Origin: a bacterium
Lineage (GTDB): Bacteria; 4484-113; JAFGCY01
DNA length: 64,000 nt
Assembly: GCA_020849855.1 (NCBI GenBank)
Contig: JADZFO010000040.1
Coordinates: forward strand, 62,001-126,000
Direction: 5' to 3'
Shown here: in pieces, positions 1 to 8,955 of the stretch
Layout of the letters: each line of letters opens with the position of its first letter
Position numbering within the stretch: the stretch's first letter is position 1
Translations under genes and position numbers: made by a program
Notes under the pieces: generated by a model
Told to the model about the DNA's origin: nothing
Seen by the model: the letters and a program-made list of their open reading frames with translations, nothing else
Databases searched by the model: none

Positions 1-1
1 C

Positions 2-1054
2 CGCTGCGATCTCGCCGAGCGCGAGGGCCAGCTGGCCCTGGCCGAGCTTGAGCGCAGGCGCCTGGACATTCTGCTGGAGGTCAGCGAGGCCTACTACGCG
101 GCCCTGATTGCCCAGCAGCGGCTGGCCCTGGCGGCGAAGCTGGAAGGGCTGCTGACCCAGGTGCAGGAGGTAGTGGCGCTCAAGGTGGAAGGCGGCAAGG
201 CGGCCCGCCTGGAGCTGACGCGCTCAGAGCTTGAGCTGCGCAACACTGCGCTGCAGCGCCAGCAGCGCGAGCGTGAGCTGGATGCCGCCATGCTGCGGCT
301 CAGCTCGTTGTGGGGAGGGCAGGGCGGCGAGTTCAGCCATGTCGCCGGGGCCCTGCTGCTGCCCGAGGAGGTTCCGGCCTCAGAGCAGCTACAGGCCCTG
401 CTGGACCAGAGCCCGGATGCCCTGCTTTGGGATGCCGAAAAGGAACTGCGCTCAGCCCGCCTGGCCCTGGCCAGCGCGGAAGCGCGCAAGGACTACACCA
501 TCAGCGGCGGCCTGGCCCGCTATGAAGAGACCGACAGTTTCGGTTTCAGCCTTGGGATCAGCTTTCCGCTGAAGCGCCGCAACCGTAACGAAGGCGCCAT
601 CCTGGAGGCCCAGGAATACCTCAACCAGGTCGAGAGCCTGCGCCAGGCCGACCTGCGGAGACAGTACCAGGCTCTGACAGAACAGTATGCCCGTCTGGCG
701 AATGCCCATGAGCTGGCCCGCTCCATCGAGCAGGACATCCTGCCGGTGGCGCTGGAGAGCTTTGAGCTGACCCAGCTTGGCTACCGCTATGGCAAGTTCA
801 CCCTGCTGGATGCCCTGGATGCCCAGCGTGTGCTGATCGAGGCCCAGGCCCAGCACCTGGAAGCCCTGGCGGAGTACCAGCTCGCCTCGGTGCAGATCGA
901 GCGGCTGATTGCGTCTCCCCTGGGCGACGCGCTGCAGCCGCAGGCAACAACACAGAACGAAAGCGCCGGATCAGATGCGGAATTAGAGGCCTCGGCCGGC
1001 GCGGCCGAAGAAGAGCTTCAGACAACCATCACAACCACAGGAGAGTCATCATGA
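2..1054 (+). CDS. RND efflux outer-membrane channel, TolC/CzcC-like (5' truncated)
   Basis: Outer-membrane channel of a tripartite heavy-metal efflux pump. The reading frame is open from base 2 to the stop, so the N-terminus lies outside the window; about 350 residues are visible. The protein is rich in long amphipathic helices with heptad-like Leu/Ala/Glu/Gln patterns (for example EVSEAYYAALIAQQRLAL and the C-terminal YRYGKFTLLDALDAQRVLIE), as in the second half of TolC-fold proteins. The motif near YGKFTLLDALDAQR matches the conserved end of the OEP domain in CzcC/CusC. The Ser/Glu/Ala-rich tail after residue ~310 looks disordered. It overlaps the next gene by 4 bases (ATGA), and adaptor and pump genes follow, so the role as pump channel is well supported. 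Confidence 0.88.
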   Translation, partial: RCDLAEREGQLALAELERRRLDILLEVSEAYYAALIAQQRLALAAKLEGLLTQVQEVVALKVEGGKAARLELTRSELELRNTALQRQQRERELDAAMLRLSSLWGGQGGEFSHVAGALLLPEEVPASEQLQALLDQSPDALLWDAEKELRSARLALASAEARKDYTISGGLARYEETDSFGFSLGISFPLKRRNRNEGAILEAQEYLNQVESLRQADLRRQYQALTEQYARLANAHELARSIEQDILPVALESFELTQLGYRYGKFTLLDALDAQRVLIEAQAQHLEALAEYQLASVQIERLIASPLGDALQPQATTQNESAGSDAELEASAGAAEEELQTTITTTGESS

Positions 1055-1506
1055 CCAGTGTTCTGCGCATCTTCCTTGTCTTCAGCGTCCTTTGCGGACT
1101 GCTTGTCTTCAGCGGCTGCTTCGAGCGCTTCACGCAAAAGAAGGCCACGGACAGCCACGCCGGCGAGACTGCCGAGGAGCATGCGGCTCACAGCGAGGAC
1201 GGCCACGAGGGCGAGACTGCTGAAGAGCACGCTGCCCACAGCGAGGATGGCCACGAGGGCGAGACTGCCGAGGAGCATGCGGCCCACAGCGAGGATGGCC
1301 ACGCCGGCGAAACTGCCGAGGAGCATGCCGCCCACAGCGAGGACGGCCACGAGGGCGAGACGGAAGAAGAGCATGCCTCCCACAGCGAGGACGAGCATCA
1401 GGAAGGCGAGGGGCATTCCCACGAAGGCGAAAGCGCCGAGGAGCATGCCGGGCACTCTGAGGAAGGCGGATCTGAAGCCGAGGGTGGGGAGGGCGCAGGC
1501 AAGTGA
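1051..1506 (+). CDS. His/Glu-rich repeat lipoprotein of the metal-efflux operon
   Basis: A 151-residue predicted lipoprotein: hydrophobic signal, then the lipobox FSGC with the lipidated Cys at position 23. From residue 36 it consists of five near-exact 16-residue repeats (type HAGETAEEHAAHSEDG), then a degenerate His/Glu/Ser tail. Each repeat holds three His and several acidic residues, a composition suited to loose binding of Zn, Cu, Co or Ni. It overlaps the channel gene by 4 bases and the adaptor gene by 4 bases, so all are translated together. I infer a periplasmic metal buffer or chaperone that feeds the pump. No known family was recognised. The N-terminus of the next gene carries the same repeat. 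Confidence 0.85.
   Translation: MTSVLRIFLVFSVLCGLLVFSGCFERFTQKKATDSHAGETAEEHAAHSEDGHEGETAEEHAAHSEDGHEGETAEEHAAHSEDGHAGETAEEHAAHSEDGHEGETEEEHASHSEDEHQEGEGHSHEGESAEEHAGHSEEGGSEAEGGEGAGK
1156..1395 (+). repeat. Five tandem 48-bp coding repeats
   Basis: Five consecutive 48-base units each encode one 16-residue His/Glu module of the lipoprotein. The DNA is nearly as conserved as the protein, which suggests recent expansion by slippage or recombination; the fifth unit has begun to diverge. Confidence 0.85.
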
Positions 1507-2876
1507 TCCTGACACGACATGGCCTGGCGGCTTTGGCCGTCTACCTGCTGAGCGGCTGCCTGCTGTGTGCCTGCCCGGCCCGGGAAAAGGCTGCCACTGA
1601 TCCGCATGCGGGGGAAAGTGCTGAGGAGCATGCAGCGCACAGCGAAGGCGGCGCGGAACATGGCGAGGACAGCCACAGCGGTGAGAGCGCTGAAGAGCAT
1701 GCGGCGCATGCTGAACATGCCGAGCATGATGAGCACGGCGCCAGCGACGAGGAAGGCGGCCATGAAGGCCACGACCACGCGGAGCTGGTGAAGCTCAGCC
1801 CCGAGCAGCTGCGGCAGTATGGCGTCAAGATCGCCAGCGCCTCCGGCGGCAGGCTGGAGCAGTACCTGACCCTGCCGGGCGAGGCGGCGGTGAATGCCGA
1901 CACTGTCGGCCATGTGCTGCCCAAGCTGCCCGGCGTGGTTAAGAGCGTGCATGCCAATATCGGCGACCAGGTGCGCAAAGGCCAGCTGCTGGCCGTCATC
2001 GAAAGCCGTGAGCTGGCCGAAGCCAAGGCAGACTACATCGCCGCAAAGGAGCGCCTGAGCATCGCCCAGGCCGCCAGCGAGCGCGAGCGCGGCCTGTTTG
2101 AAAAGGGCATCTCCCCGGAGCAGGACTATATCGACGCCCAGAACCACGTCCGGGAGACCGAGATCGAGGTCCGGGCCGCCGAGCAGTCCCTCTCCGCCCT
2201 TGGGCTGAGCAAGGCCCAGCTGGAGAAGCTGCTGCAGGATCCCCACAGCGGCCTGACCCGCTATGAAGTCCACGCGCCCAGTTCCGGCCGTGTGCTGGAA
2301 AAGCACGTGTCCGTCGGAGAAATGGTTGACAGCGCTTCAGAGCTCTTCCTGGTGGCTGATCTCAGCACTGTCTGGGTCAACCTGAACGTCAGCCAGAAGG
2401 ATCTGCCGCGGGTCAGCGAAGGCCAGAAGGTACGCATCCGTTTCAGCCCCACCGCGATGGCCGAGGGCGCTGACCTGCCCCCGGGAGACAGCGGCATCCC
2501 GGATGCCGAAGGCAGGATCGACTACATCGACGCCCTGCTGTCCGAGGACACGCGCAGCGCGCAGGCCCGCATAGTTCTGGACAACCCTGATGGCGTCTGG
2601 AAGCCGGGGATGTTCGTCACCGGGCTGCTGGCGGTGGGCGGCGACGCGGTCGATGTGCTGGTGCCGCTGGAGTCGATCATCAAGTTCGAAGGTCAGCAGA
2701 CTGTGTTCGTGCAGGACGCGCACGGCTTTGAGCCGCGGACGGTAACGCTCGGCCGCCAGTCGGCCACCCATGCCGAGGTGCTTTCCGGTCTGAAAGCCGG
2801 CGAGAGCTTTGTTATCGCTGGGGCATTCATGGTGAAGGCCGAGATCGGCAAGAGCGAGGCCAGCCATGGGCACTAG
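1503..2876 (+). CDS. czcB: RND periplasmic adaptor with His-rich N-terminal domain, CzcB/CusB-like
   Basis: A 457-residue membrane fusion protein that links the inner-membrane pump to the outer-membrane channel. The GTG start overlaps the previous stop codon. The signal sequence ends in the lipobox LSGC (Cys19). Residues ~33-95 are His/Glu/Asp-rich and contain two copies of the module seen in the preceding lipoprotein (HAGESAEEHAAHSEGG and HSGESAEEHAAHAEHA), followed by GHEGHDHAE. The adaptor core follows: LPGEAAVNADTVGHVLPKLP starts the beta-barrel and lipoyl half-motifs (GVVKSVHANIGDQVRKGQLL), then a helical hairpin, the second lipoyl half (GRVLEKHVSVGEMV) and the C-terminal membrane-proximal domain (FVIAGAFMVKAEIGKSEASH). 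The His-rich region resembles metal-binding N-termini of CzcB/ZneB relatives and probably captures metal in the periplasm. Confidence 0.93.
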   Translation: MILTRHGLAALAVYLLSGCLLCACPAREKAATDPHAGESAEEHAAHSEGGAEHGEDSHSGESAEEHAAHAEHAEHDEHGASDEEGGHEGHDHAELVKLSPEQLRQYGVKIASASGGRLEQYLTLPGEAAVNADTVGHVLPKLPGVVKSVHANIGDQVRKGQLLAVIESRELAEAKADYIAAKERLSIAQAASERERGLFEKGISPEQDYIDAQNHVRETEIEVRAAEQSLSALGLSKAQLEKLLQDPHSGLTRYEVHAPSSGRVLEKHVSVGEMVDSASELFLVADLSTVWVNLNVSQKDLPRVSEGQKVRIRFSPTAMAEGADLPPGDSGIPDAEGRIDYIDALLSEDTRSAQARIVLDNPDGVWKPGMFVTGLLAVGGDAVDVLVPLESIIKFEGQQTVFVQDAHGFEPRTVTLGRQSATHAEVLSGLKAGESFVIAGAFMVKAEIGKSEASHGH

Positions 2877-2917
2877 CCACAAGCGCGGACCTGCCGGCAG
2901 CGCTTCGGGGCCTGCCC

Positions 2918-5900
2918 ATGCTTGAGCGCATACTCCAGTTCTCAATCCAGCAGCGGATTCTGGTCATTGTGCTTGTCCTGGGCGCCGCGGCCTACGGCGT
3001 CTTCGCCTTCCAGCGCCTGCCGATCGACGCGGTGCCGGATATCACCAATAACCAGATCCAGATCAATGTTGAGGTTCCCGGCCTCTCGCTGAACGAAGTC
3101 GAAAAGCAGGTGACCTTTCCCATCGAGACCGCGCTTGCCGGTGTGCCCGGCCTCAAGTACACGCGCAGCCTGTCCCGCAATGCCTTTGCCCAGGTGACTG
3201 CCGTCTTCGAGGACAAGGTCAGCATCTATTTTGCGCGCCAGCAGGTCAGTGAGCGCCTCAGTGAAGCGCGGGAATCGCTGCCTGAGGGCGCTGAGCCCCT
3301 GATGGGGCCGATAGCCACCGGCCTGGGCGAAGTCTATATGTGGACGGTCGAGTACGAGCATCCGCATGGGGAAGGCGCGGAGGTCCGGGATGGCGAGCCC
3401 GGCTGGCAGCCGGATGGCAGTTATCTCACCCCGGAAGGCGAGCGGCTGCAAAGCGATGTTGAGCTGGCCGCCTACCTGCGCACCCTGCAGGACTGGGTAA
3501 TCTCGCCGCAGCTCAAGAGCCTGATCCCTAACCTGGCCGGCGTGGACTCTATCGGCGGCTATGTGAAGCAGTACCACGTCGAGCCGGACCCCATGAAGCT
3601 GGTCAGCTATGGCTTCAGCTTCGGCGATCTGCTGGAGGCCCTTGAGAGCAACAACCTCAGCACCGGCGCGGGCTACATCGAGCGCGCCGGCGAGAGCTAC
3701 CTGGTCCGGGCGGAGGGGCGGATCGCCTCGATCCCCGAGATCGAGCAGATTGTGATCGGCAGCCACGACGGCACCCCTGTGCACATCCATGACGTGGCCA
3801 CGGTCAGGATCGGCAAGGAACTGCGCACCGGCAGCGCCAGCGAGAATGGCGAGGAAGTCGTGGTGGGCACCGCGGTCATGCTGCTGGGTGCCAACAGCCG
3901 GACCGTCGCGAAGGACGTGGACGCCGCCATGCCGGCCGTGCGCGCCACGATGCCGCCGGACATCGCCATCAAAACTGTGCTCAACCGCACCAAACTGGTG
4001 GATGCCACCATCGACACGGTCAAGCGCAACCTCATCGAGGGCGCCATCCTGGTCATCGTGGTGCTGTTCCTGCTGCTCGGCAACTTCCGCGCCGCGCTGA
4101 TCTGCGCCATGGCAATCCCCCTCGCGATGCTGATGACGGTTTCCGGCATGGTGCACAGCAAGATCAGCGGCAACCTGATGAGCCTTGGCGCCATCGACTT
4201 CGGCCTGATCGTCGATGGCGCGGTGATCATCGTCGAAAACTGTCTGCGCCTGCTGGCTGAAAAACAGCACGAGCTGGGCCGCACCCTGACCCTGCAGGAG
4301 CGACTTAAGGTGGTGCTGCGGGCCAGCACCCAGGTGCGCTCGGCAACCGCATTCGGCGAAGCGATCATCATCACGGTCTACTTCCCGCTGCTGGCGCTCA
4401 CAGGCATTGAAGGCAAGATGTTCCAGCCGATGGCCTATACGGTCATCTTCGCCCTCATTGCCGCCTTCATCCTCAGCCTCACCTTCGTGCCGGCCATGGT
4501 CGCGATCTTCGTCAGCGGCCGCGTGGTGGAAAAGGAGAACTTCGCCGTCGCCGCCCTGAAAAGGGTCTACGAACCCACGCTGCGCTGGGCCCTGCGCTGG
4601 CGCTATGCGGTGCTGGGCATCGGCGTCGCCAGCTTCCTTGGCGCCCTGTGGATGTTCCAGGGCCTGGGCCAGGAGTTCATACCCACCCTGGACGAGAAGG
4701 ACCTGGCGGTCCACGCCATGCGCATTCCCTCCACCAGCGTGACCCAGTCCACAACAATGCAGTTCGAGGTCGAGAAGACCATCTCAGCCTTCCCAGAAGT
4801 GGCCTTTGTCTACTCCAAGACCGGCACGGCGGAGATGGCCTTTGACCCGATGCCGCCAAGCGTATCGGACACCTTTGTCATCTTCAGGCCCGTCGAGGAG
4901 TGGCCAAACCCGGATGAACCCAAGGCCGAGCTGGTCGAGCGGATCGAGGACGCCCTCGTCCAGCTGCCGGGGAACAACTACGAGTTCACCCAGCCGATCC
5001 AGATGCGCTTCAACGAGCTCATCGCCGGCGTGCGCAGCGATGTTGCGGTGAAGGTCTATGGCGAGGATATGGACCAGATGCTGAAGTCCGCAAACCAGAT
5101 CGCGCGGATCCTGCGCGAGGTCCCGGGAGCCGCCGACGTCAAGGTTGAGCAGGTCACCGGCCTGCCCGTTATGACCGTGCGGCCGGACCGCCAGGCCCTC
5201 GCGCGCTATGGCCTCTCGGTGCAGGATGTCCAGGACGTGCTGGCCATCGCCGTGGGCGGGCGTGAGGCAGGGCAGGTCTTTGAGGGTGACCGCCGCTTTG
5301 AGCTGATCGTCAGGATGCCCGAAGCACTGCGCGAGAATCAGGCGGTGCTGGAAGCTCTGCCGGTGCCGCTTCCGGCCGCGCAGGGCAGCGGGGGCCTGAC
5401 CCCCGCCGGCTACACCGAGATATCCGGCCGGCCCGGTTATCTGGCCCTGGGCCAGCTGGCCGACATTGAGATCAGCGAAGGACCCAACCAGATCAGCCGT
5501 GAGAACGGCAAGCGGCGCATCGTGGTGCAGTCAAATGTCCGCGGGCGCGACATCGGCTCTTTCGTTGCCGATGCCCAGGCGGCGATTGACAAAGACCTTG
5601 AGCTGCCCAGCGGCTACTGGCTGGACTGGGGCGGCCAGTTCGAGAACCTCGTGGAAGCGCGCAAGCGCCTTTCCATCGTTGTGCCGGTCTGCTTCCTGCT
5701 GATCCTGATGCTGCTCTACACGGCCTTTGGCACGCTGCGCCATGCCCTGATGGTCTTCAGCGCCATTCCCCTGGCCCTCTCCGGAGGAATCCTCGCGCTG
5801 TGGCTGCGCCTGATGCCCTTCAGCATCACAGCGGCGGTGGGCTTCATCGCACTGTCCGGCGTGGCGGTCCTCAACGGCCTGGTGATGGTGAGCTATATCA

Positions 5901-6184
5901 ACCAGCTTCGGCGCGAGGGCATGCCTTTGGATGAGGCGATCATCCAGGGTGCGCTGACCCGCCTGCGTCCGGTGATGATCACCGCCCTGGTGGCCTCGCT
6001 GGGCTTTGTGCCGATGGCCCTGGCCCACGGCACCGGTGCCGAGGTGCAAAAGCCGCTGGCGACCGTGGTCATCGGCGGTCTCATCTCCAGCACCCTGCTG
6101 ACCCTGATCGTGCTGCCGGCGCTGTACCGCATCGTCGAGCGCAGCAATCGGCCCCTCGAGCCACAGGCCGAGGGCTCGGACTAA
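2918..6184 (+). CDS. czcA: Heavy-metal RND efflux pump, CzcA family
   Basis: A proton-driven inner-membrane pump of 1088 residues, the usual length for CzcA/CusA. The start LERILQFSIQQRILVIVLVL is typical of the first transmembrane helix. The helix-4 signature DFGLIVDGAVIIVEN (from about residue 427) matches the HME1 type described for Co/Zn/Cd pumps rather than the CusA type for Cu/Ag; this assignment rests on family knowledge. Twelve hydrophobic segments and two large periplasmic porter loops can be followed, including LRTLQDWVISPQLK and the C-terminal GVAVLNGLVMVSYINQLR. The gene starts 41 bases after the adaptor gene and has no strong ribosome binding site. Confidence 0.95.
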   Translation: MLERILQFSIQQRILVIVLVLGAAAYGVFAFQRLPIDAVPDITNNQIQINVEVPGLSLNEVEKQVTFPIETALAGVPGLKYTRSLSRNAFAQVTAVFEDKVSIYFARQQVSERLSEARESLPEGAEPLMGPIATGLGEVYMWTVEYEHPHGEGAEVRDGEPGWQPDGSYLTPEGERLQSDVELAAYLRTLQDWVISPQLKSLIPNLAGVDSIGGYVKQYHVEPDPMKLVSYGFSFGDLLEALESNNLSTGAGYIERAGESYLVRAEGRIASIPEIEQIVIGSHDGTPVHIHDVATVRIGKELRTGSASENGEEVVVGTAVMLLGANSRTVAKDVDAAMPAVRATMPPDIAIKTVLNRTKLVDATIDTVKRNLIEGAILVIVVLFLLLGNFRAALICAMAIPLAMLMTVSGMVHSKISGNLMSLGAIDFGLIVDGAVIIVENCLRLLAEKQHELGRTLTLQERLKVVLRASTQVRSATAFGEAIIITVYFPLLALTGIEGKMFQPMAYTVIFALIAAFILSLTFVPAMVAIFVSGRVVEKENFAVAALKRVYEPTLRWALRWRYAVLGIGVASFLGALWMFQGLGQEFIPTLDEKDLAVHAMRIPSTSVTQSTTMQFEVEKTISAFPEVAFVYSKTGTAEMAFDPMPPSVSDTFVIFRPVEEWPNPDEPKAELVERIEDALVQLPGNNYEFTQPIQMRFNELIAGVRSDVAVKVYGEDMDQMLKSANQIARILREVPGAADVKVEQVTGLPVMTVRPDRQALARYGLSVQDVQDVLAIAVGGREAGQVFEGDRRFELIVRMPEALRENQAVLEALPVPLPAAQGSGGLTPAGYTEISGRPGYLALGQLADIEISEGPNQISRENGKRRIVVQSNVRGRDIGSFVADAQAAIDKDLELPSGYWLDWGGQFENLVEARKRLSIVVPVCFLLILMLLYTAFGTLRHALMVFSAIPLALSGGILALWLRLMPFSITAAVGFIALSGVAVLNGLVMVSYINQLRREGMPLDEAIIQGALTRLRPVMITALVASLGFVPMALAHGTGAEVQKPLATVVIGGLISSTLLTLIVLPALYRIVERSNRPLEPQAEGSD

Positions 6185-6194
6185 GCTGCAATTG

Positions 6195-6228
6195 GAGCCG
6201 GCGGTGGCTTCTGCGCTGCCGCCGGCTC
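6195..6228 (+). terminator. Hairpin after the efflux operon
   Basis: A perfect 10-bp inverted repeat (GAGCCGGCGG / CCGCCGGCTC) with a 14-base loop lies 11 bases after the pump stop codon. There is no T-run after it, so it may be a terminator, an mRNA-stabilising hairpin or a processing site. Confidence 0.4.
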
Positions 6229-6313
6229 TCAGCTCTGGGCGCGGCCGCGCGGGAACATGCCCGCGGGCAGGCAGGTATATGCCTCTGCGCGGATACATCC
6301 GCCGGAGAAGGCC

Positions 6314-6733
6314 ATGTCAATCGAAAACATGCTGCATACCCACCCGCTCTATGTTGAGCAGGACCGCCGTCTGGTCAACACCATTGATGAGTGTTTTGTC
6401 TGCGCCGCGCACTGCAACGTCTGCGCCGATGCCTGCCTGGGTGAAGAGCACGTGGCGGCGCTGCGCCACTGCATTGAGCTGAACCAGGTGTGCGCCGACC
6501 TCTGCCAGACCACCGGCCGCTTCCTGTCCAGGCTCACGGTCAACGACAACCTGCTGCAGGAAGAGCTGCTGGCCACCTGCGAACGCGCCTGCCGCCTCTG
6601 CGCCGATGAATGCGAGATGCACGCGCAGCAGCACCAGCACTGCAAGATTTGCGCGGAAGCCTGTCGCCGCTGTGCCGGTGCCTGCTCTGCCTACCGCGAT
6701 CACCGCGTGACAGGGATGAGCGTGGGCGCGTAA
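6314..6733 (+). CDS. Cytosolic four-helix copper storage-like protein (DUF326/Csp family)
   Basis: A 139-residue protein with 17 Cys, nearly all spaced as CxxC or CxxxC along helices (CFVCAAHCNVCADACLGEEH and later CERACRLCADEC, CKICAEACRRCAGAC). The stretch around ADACLGEE, LRHCIELNQVCADLC and LSRLT matches the DUF326/copper storage protein family, which lines a four-helix bundle with thiolates and stores many Cu(I) ions. No signal or Tat sequence is visible, so it resembles cytosolic Csp3. The ATG at this position has GGAGAAG 4 bases upstream; an in-frame start 57 bases earlier lacks such a site. Its place after the pump suggests a shared metal-response role. Confidence 0.87.
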   Translation: MSIENMLHTHPLYVEQDRRLVNTIDECFVCAAHCNVCADACLGEEHVAALRHCIELNQVCADLCQTTGRFLSRLTVNDNLLQEELLATCERACRLCADECEMHAQQHQHCKICAEACRRCAGACSAYRDHRVTGMSVGA

Positions 6734-6785
6734 AGGCAGCAGAGCAGAGAGTCGTGTAGGGGAGGGGTAGAGGGCGAAGGAGATC

Positions 6786-6861
<76 letters not shown>

Positions 6862-6937
6862 CGGAGACAATACAGCAGGCGGGCGGCGATGTCAAATCAG
6901 CTGCACTGGTCACAGCGTGTTTCGATGCCTCTGCTGC

Positions 6938-6943
6938 TATGCT
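6938..6943 (+). promoter_or_regulatory. -10 box TATGCT of a leaderless start
   Basis: TATGCT lies 6 bases before the ATG of the crotonase gene, with no ribosome binding site between them. No convincing -35 is visible. Confidence 0.5.
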
Positions 6944-6949
6944 GATCTC

Positions 6950-8179
6950 ATGCACGCATCAGCATTGAGCGCCGGCGCTGAGTTCGGGCCAGCCCTCTAC
7001 ACTGGCCCGCAGGGCTATGCCAGTCTGACCCCGGTCAGCTTCAGCGGTCGCAGCGGCTTTCTGCTGCACTACCGCAACCCTGACCCGCGCAAACTGCACG
7101 CCGTGGACAGCCAGGGCATGCGGGAGCTCTCCGAGGCCCTGGCCGCGCTGGAAAGCACTGTGGCCGCCGGCGACGCGCTGGTGGCCAGCGCCGTTGCCAG
7201 TGGCGAGCCGCATCCCGAAGCGGATGAGCTGGCCTCCTTTTGCGTCATCCATGGCGACTACGACCCGGTCCACGCCGGCGCGGACATCACCGAGTTCGCC
7301 GGTGACCCGGACTACAGCGCCATCCACCAGCACATGCTGCGCGGTGTGGATATCGACACGCGCATTAAAAAGCTCTGGCCGCGCCTGCGCACAGTGGGGG
7401 TCTACTGCGGCGAGCGCTTCGGCGGCAGCGTCGAGTGGCCCATGTTCGCCCAGTGGGCTGTCTGTGACAGCCGCACGCGTATCCAGTACAGCGAGGTGCA
7501 GCTGGGCATTGTCCCGGGCTGGGACGGCATCCTTAACTCCCTGCTGCACAGCACCCCGCTGAACGCCGAGTACATGTGCGCCACCGGCAATCCCCTGACG
7601 GCCCAGCAGATGTTCAGCGCCGGCTTTGTCCAGGGCATCGTTGACGCCCCGGCCCCGCCCGACCGGGCCGCGATCCCGCCCGAGGAATACCCGCAGGCCT
7701 GGAAGCACTACGCCGCACAGCGCCAGGCGGAGCTGCTGCTGGCGGCGCTGACCCTGGCCTGCAGCGCCGAGCTGCACCGCCCGCAGGCGCAGGACCTGGT
7801 GAGCCCCGAGGCGATGCACGAGGAGATCCGCCGGCGCAGCCGCTATGAGGCCTATGCTGCTCTGCGCGACCAGATCGCGGCCGAGGCCGCCGCACTGGCC
7901 CCAGCGGATGCGGAGGGCCTCAAGGCCCTGAACCGCAAGGCCGCGGCAGAGGTGGCAAAGCTTGGCAAGCCCCTGGCCCCGCTGGCGGTCAGCGGCGTGC
8001 AGGATTTCATTGAGCGCTGGCGCGGCCTGGACAACGAAGAGCTGCTCTCGCGCTTCCATGAGATCGGGACTGAGGAAGCTGCGCTGATCGACCGCCTGAT
8101 GCAGACCGAGCACCGCAGGGTTGGCGTCAATGCGGTCCTCAGCAAGAACCCGGCGGAGAGGGTCGCGGTCTTTGACTGA
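6950..8179 (+). CDS. Crotonase (enoyl-CoA hydratase/isomerase) family protein
   Basis: A 409-residue protein with a crotonase core at residues ~85-240. Visible motifs are HAGADITEF (oxyanion-hole region; compare F-x-AGADI in the family), GERFGGSVEWPMFAQWAVCD (second oxyanion Gly region) and YSEVQLGIVPGWDGI (typical of the core's final helix). The family binds acyl-CoA thioesters and stabilises an enolate; the substrate cannot be told here. The C-terminal ~170 residues are helical and charged and do not match the common short members. I chose the ATG that sits 6 bases after a -10 box; an upstream in-frame GTG at 6917 adds an implausible Cys-rich leader. Downstream, livF is convergent. Confidence 0.82.
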   Translation: MHASALSAGAEFGPALYTGPQGYASLTPVSFSGRSGFLLHYRNPDPRKLHAVDSQGMRELSEALAALESTVAAGDALVASAVASGEPHPEADELASFCVIHGDYDPVHAGADITEFAGDPDYSAIHQHMLRGVDIDTRIKKLWPRLRTVGVYCGERFGGSVEWPMFAQWAVCDSRTRIQYSEVQLGIVPGWDGILNSLLHSTPLNAEYMCATGNPLTAQQMFSAGFVQGIVDAPAPPDRAAIPPEEYPQAWKHYAAQRQAELLLAALTLACSAELHRPQAQDLVSPEAMHEEIRRRSRYEAYAALRDQIAAEAAALAPADAEGLKALNRKAAAEVAKLGKPLAPLAVSGVQDFIERWRGLDNEELLSRFHEIGTEEAALIDRLMQTEHRRVGVNAVLSKNPAERVAVFD

Positions 8180-8181
8180 GC

Positions 8182-8955
8182 CTAACCGCCCAGATAAGCG
8201 GCCTTGACCTTGTCATCGGCCAGCAGCTCCGCGCCGCTGCCCTGCATGACGATCTCGCCAAGCTGCAGCACATAGGCCCGGTGGCTGATCTTCAGCGCCT
8301 GGTAGGCGTTCTGCTCCACCAGCAGGATGGTCTTGCCTTCGTTGTTGAGCAGCACGATCTTCTCGAATATCTCCTGCACCAGGTTCGGCGCCAGGCCCAG
8401 GCTGGGCTCGTCCAGCAGCAGGATCTCCGGGTTCTGCATCATGGCCCGCGCCAGGGCCAGCATCTGCTGCTCGCCGCCGGAGAGCGTGCCGGCAAGCTGT
8501 GACAGCCTCTCCTTGACCCGCGGGAAGAGCGTATAGACCTCTTCCAGCAGCGCGGCCTTCCTGGCCTTGTCCCGCGTGATCAGCGCGCCGATCTCCAGGT
8601 TCTCGCGCACGCTCAGGTTCAGGAAGATCCGGCGGCCCTCCGGGCTCAGGCTGACGCCCTTACGCACGATCTCAAAAGCATGCATGTTCGTGATCGCCTG
8701 GCCGCGCAGCAGCACCTGGCCGCTCTGGCACTTCACAAGGCCCATCACGGTGTTCATCGTCGTGCTCTTGCCGGCGCCGTTGCCGCCGATCAGGGTCACG
8801 ATCTCCCCGCGCCGGACGCTGAAGTTGATCCCGTGCAGGGCCTTCACCGCCCCATAGGCCACATGCAGGTCGCGGGCCTCCAGCACGGTAGTCGCGTCCT
8901 GAACGGTGTTCTGCAGCAGGCGCTGGCTGCCGTGGTCAAGCGGGGCGCTGCTCAT
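8182..8955 (-). CDS. livF: Branched-chain amino acid ABC transporter ATPase LivF
   Basis: One of two ATPases that power LivHM uptake of branched-chain amino acids. The protein has 257 residues. Walker A is GGNGAGKST, the ABC signature is LSGGEQQMLALARAMM, and Walker B is ILLLDEPSLGLAPNLVQ, the last being typical of LivF. The start overlaps the livG stop by 4 bases, so it is the last gene of livHMGF. The first ~25 residues (to about VLEARDLHV) extend beyond the usual LivF start and may be partly untranslated. Confidence 0.95.
   Translation of the reverse strand: MSSAPLDHGSQRLLQNTVQDATTVLEARDLHVAYGAVKALHGINFSVRRGEIVTLIGGNGAGKSTTMNTVMGLVKCQSGQVLLRGQAITNMHAFEIVRKGVSLSPEGRRIFLNLSVRENLEIGALITRDKARKAALLEEVYTLFPRVKERLSQLAGTLSGGEQQMLALARAMMQNPEILLLDEPSLGLAPNLVQEIFEKIVLLNNEGKTILLVEQNAYQALKISHRAYVLQLGEIVMQGSGAELLADDKVKAAYLGG

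Noticed and set aside
3340-3500. Insertion in the CzcA-like pump (region around GWQPDGSYLTPEGERLQ)
   Set aside because: This segment is common in heavy-metal RND pumps and the total length is normal.
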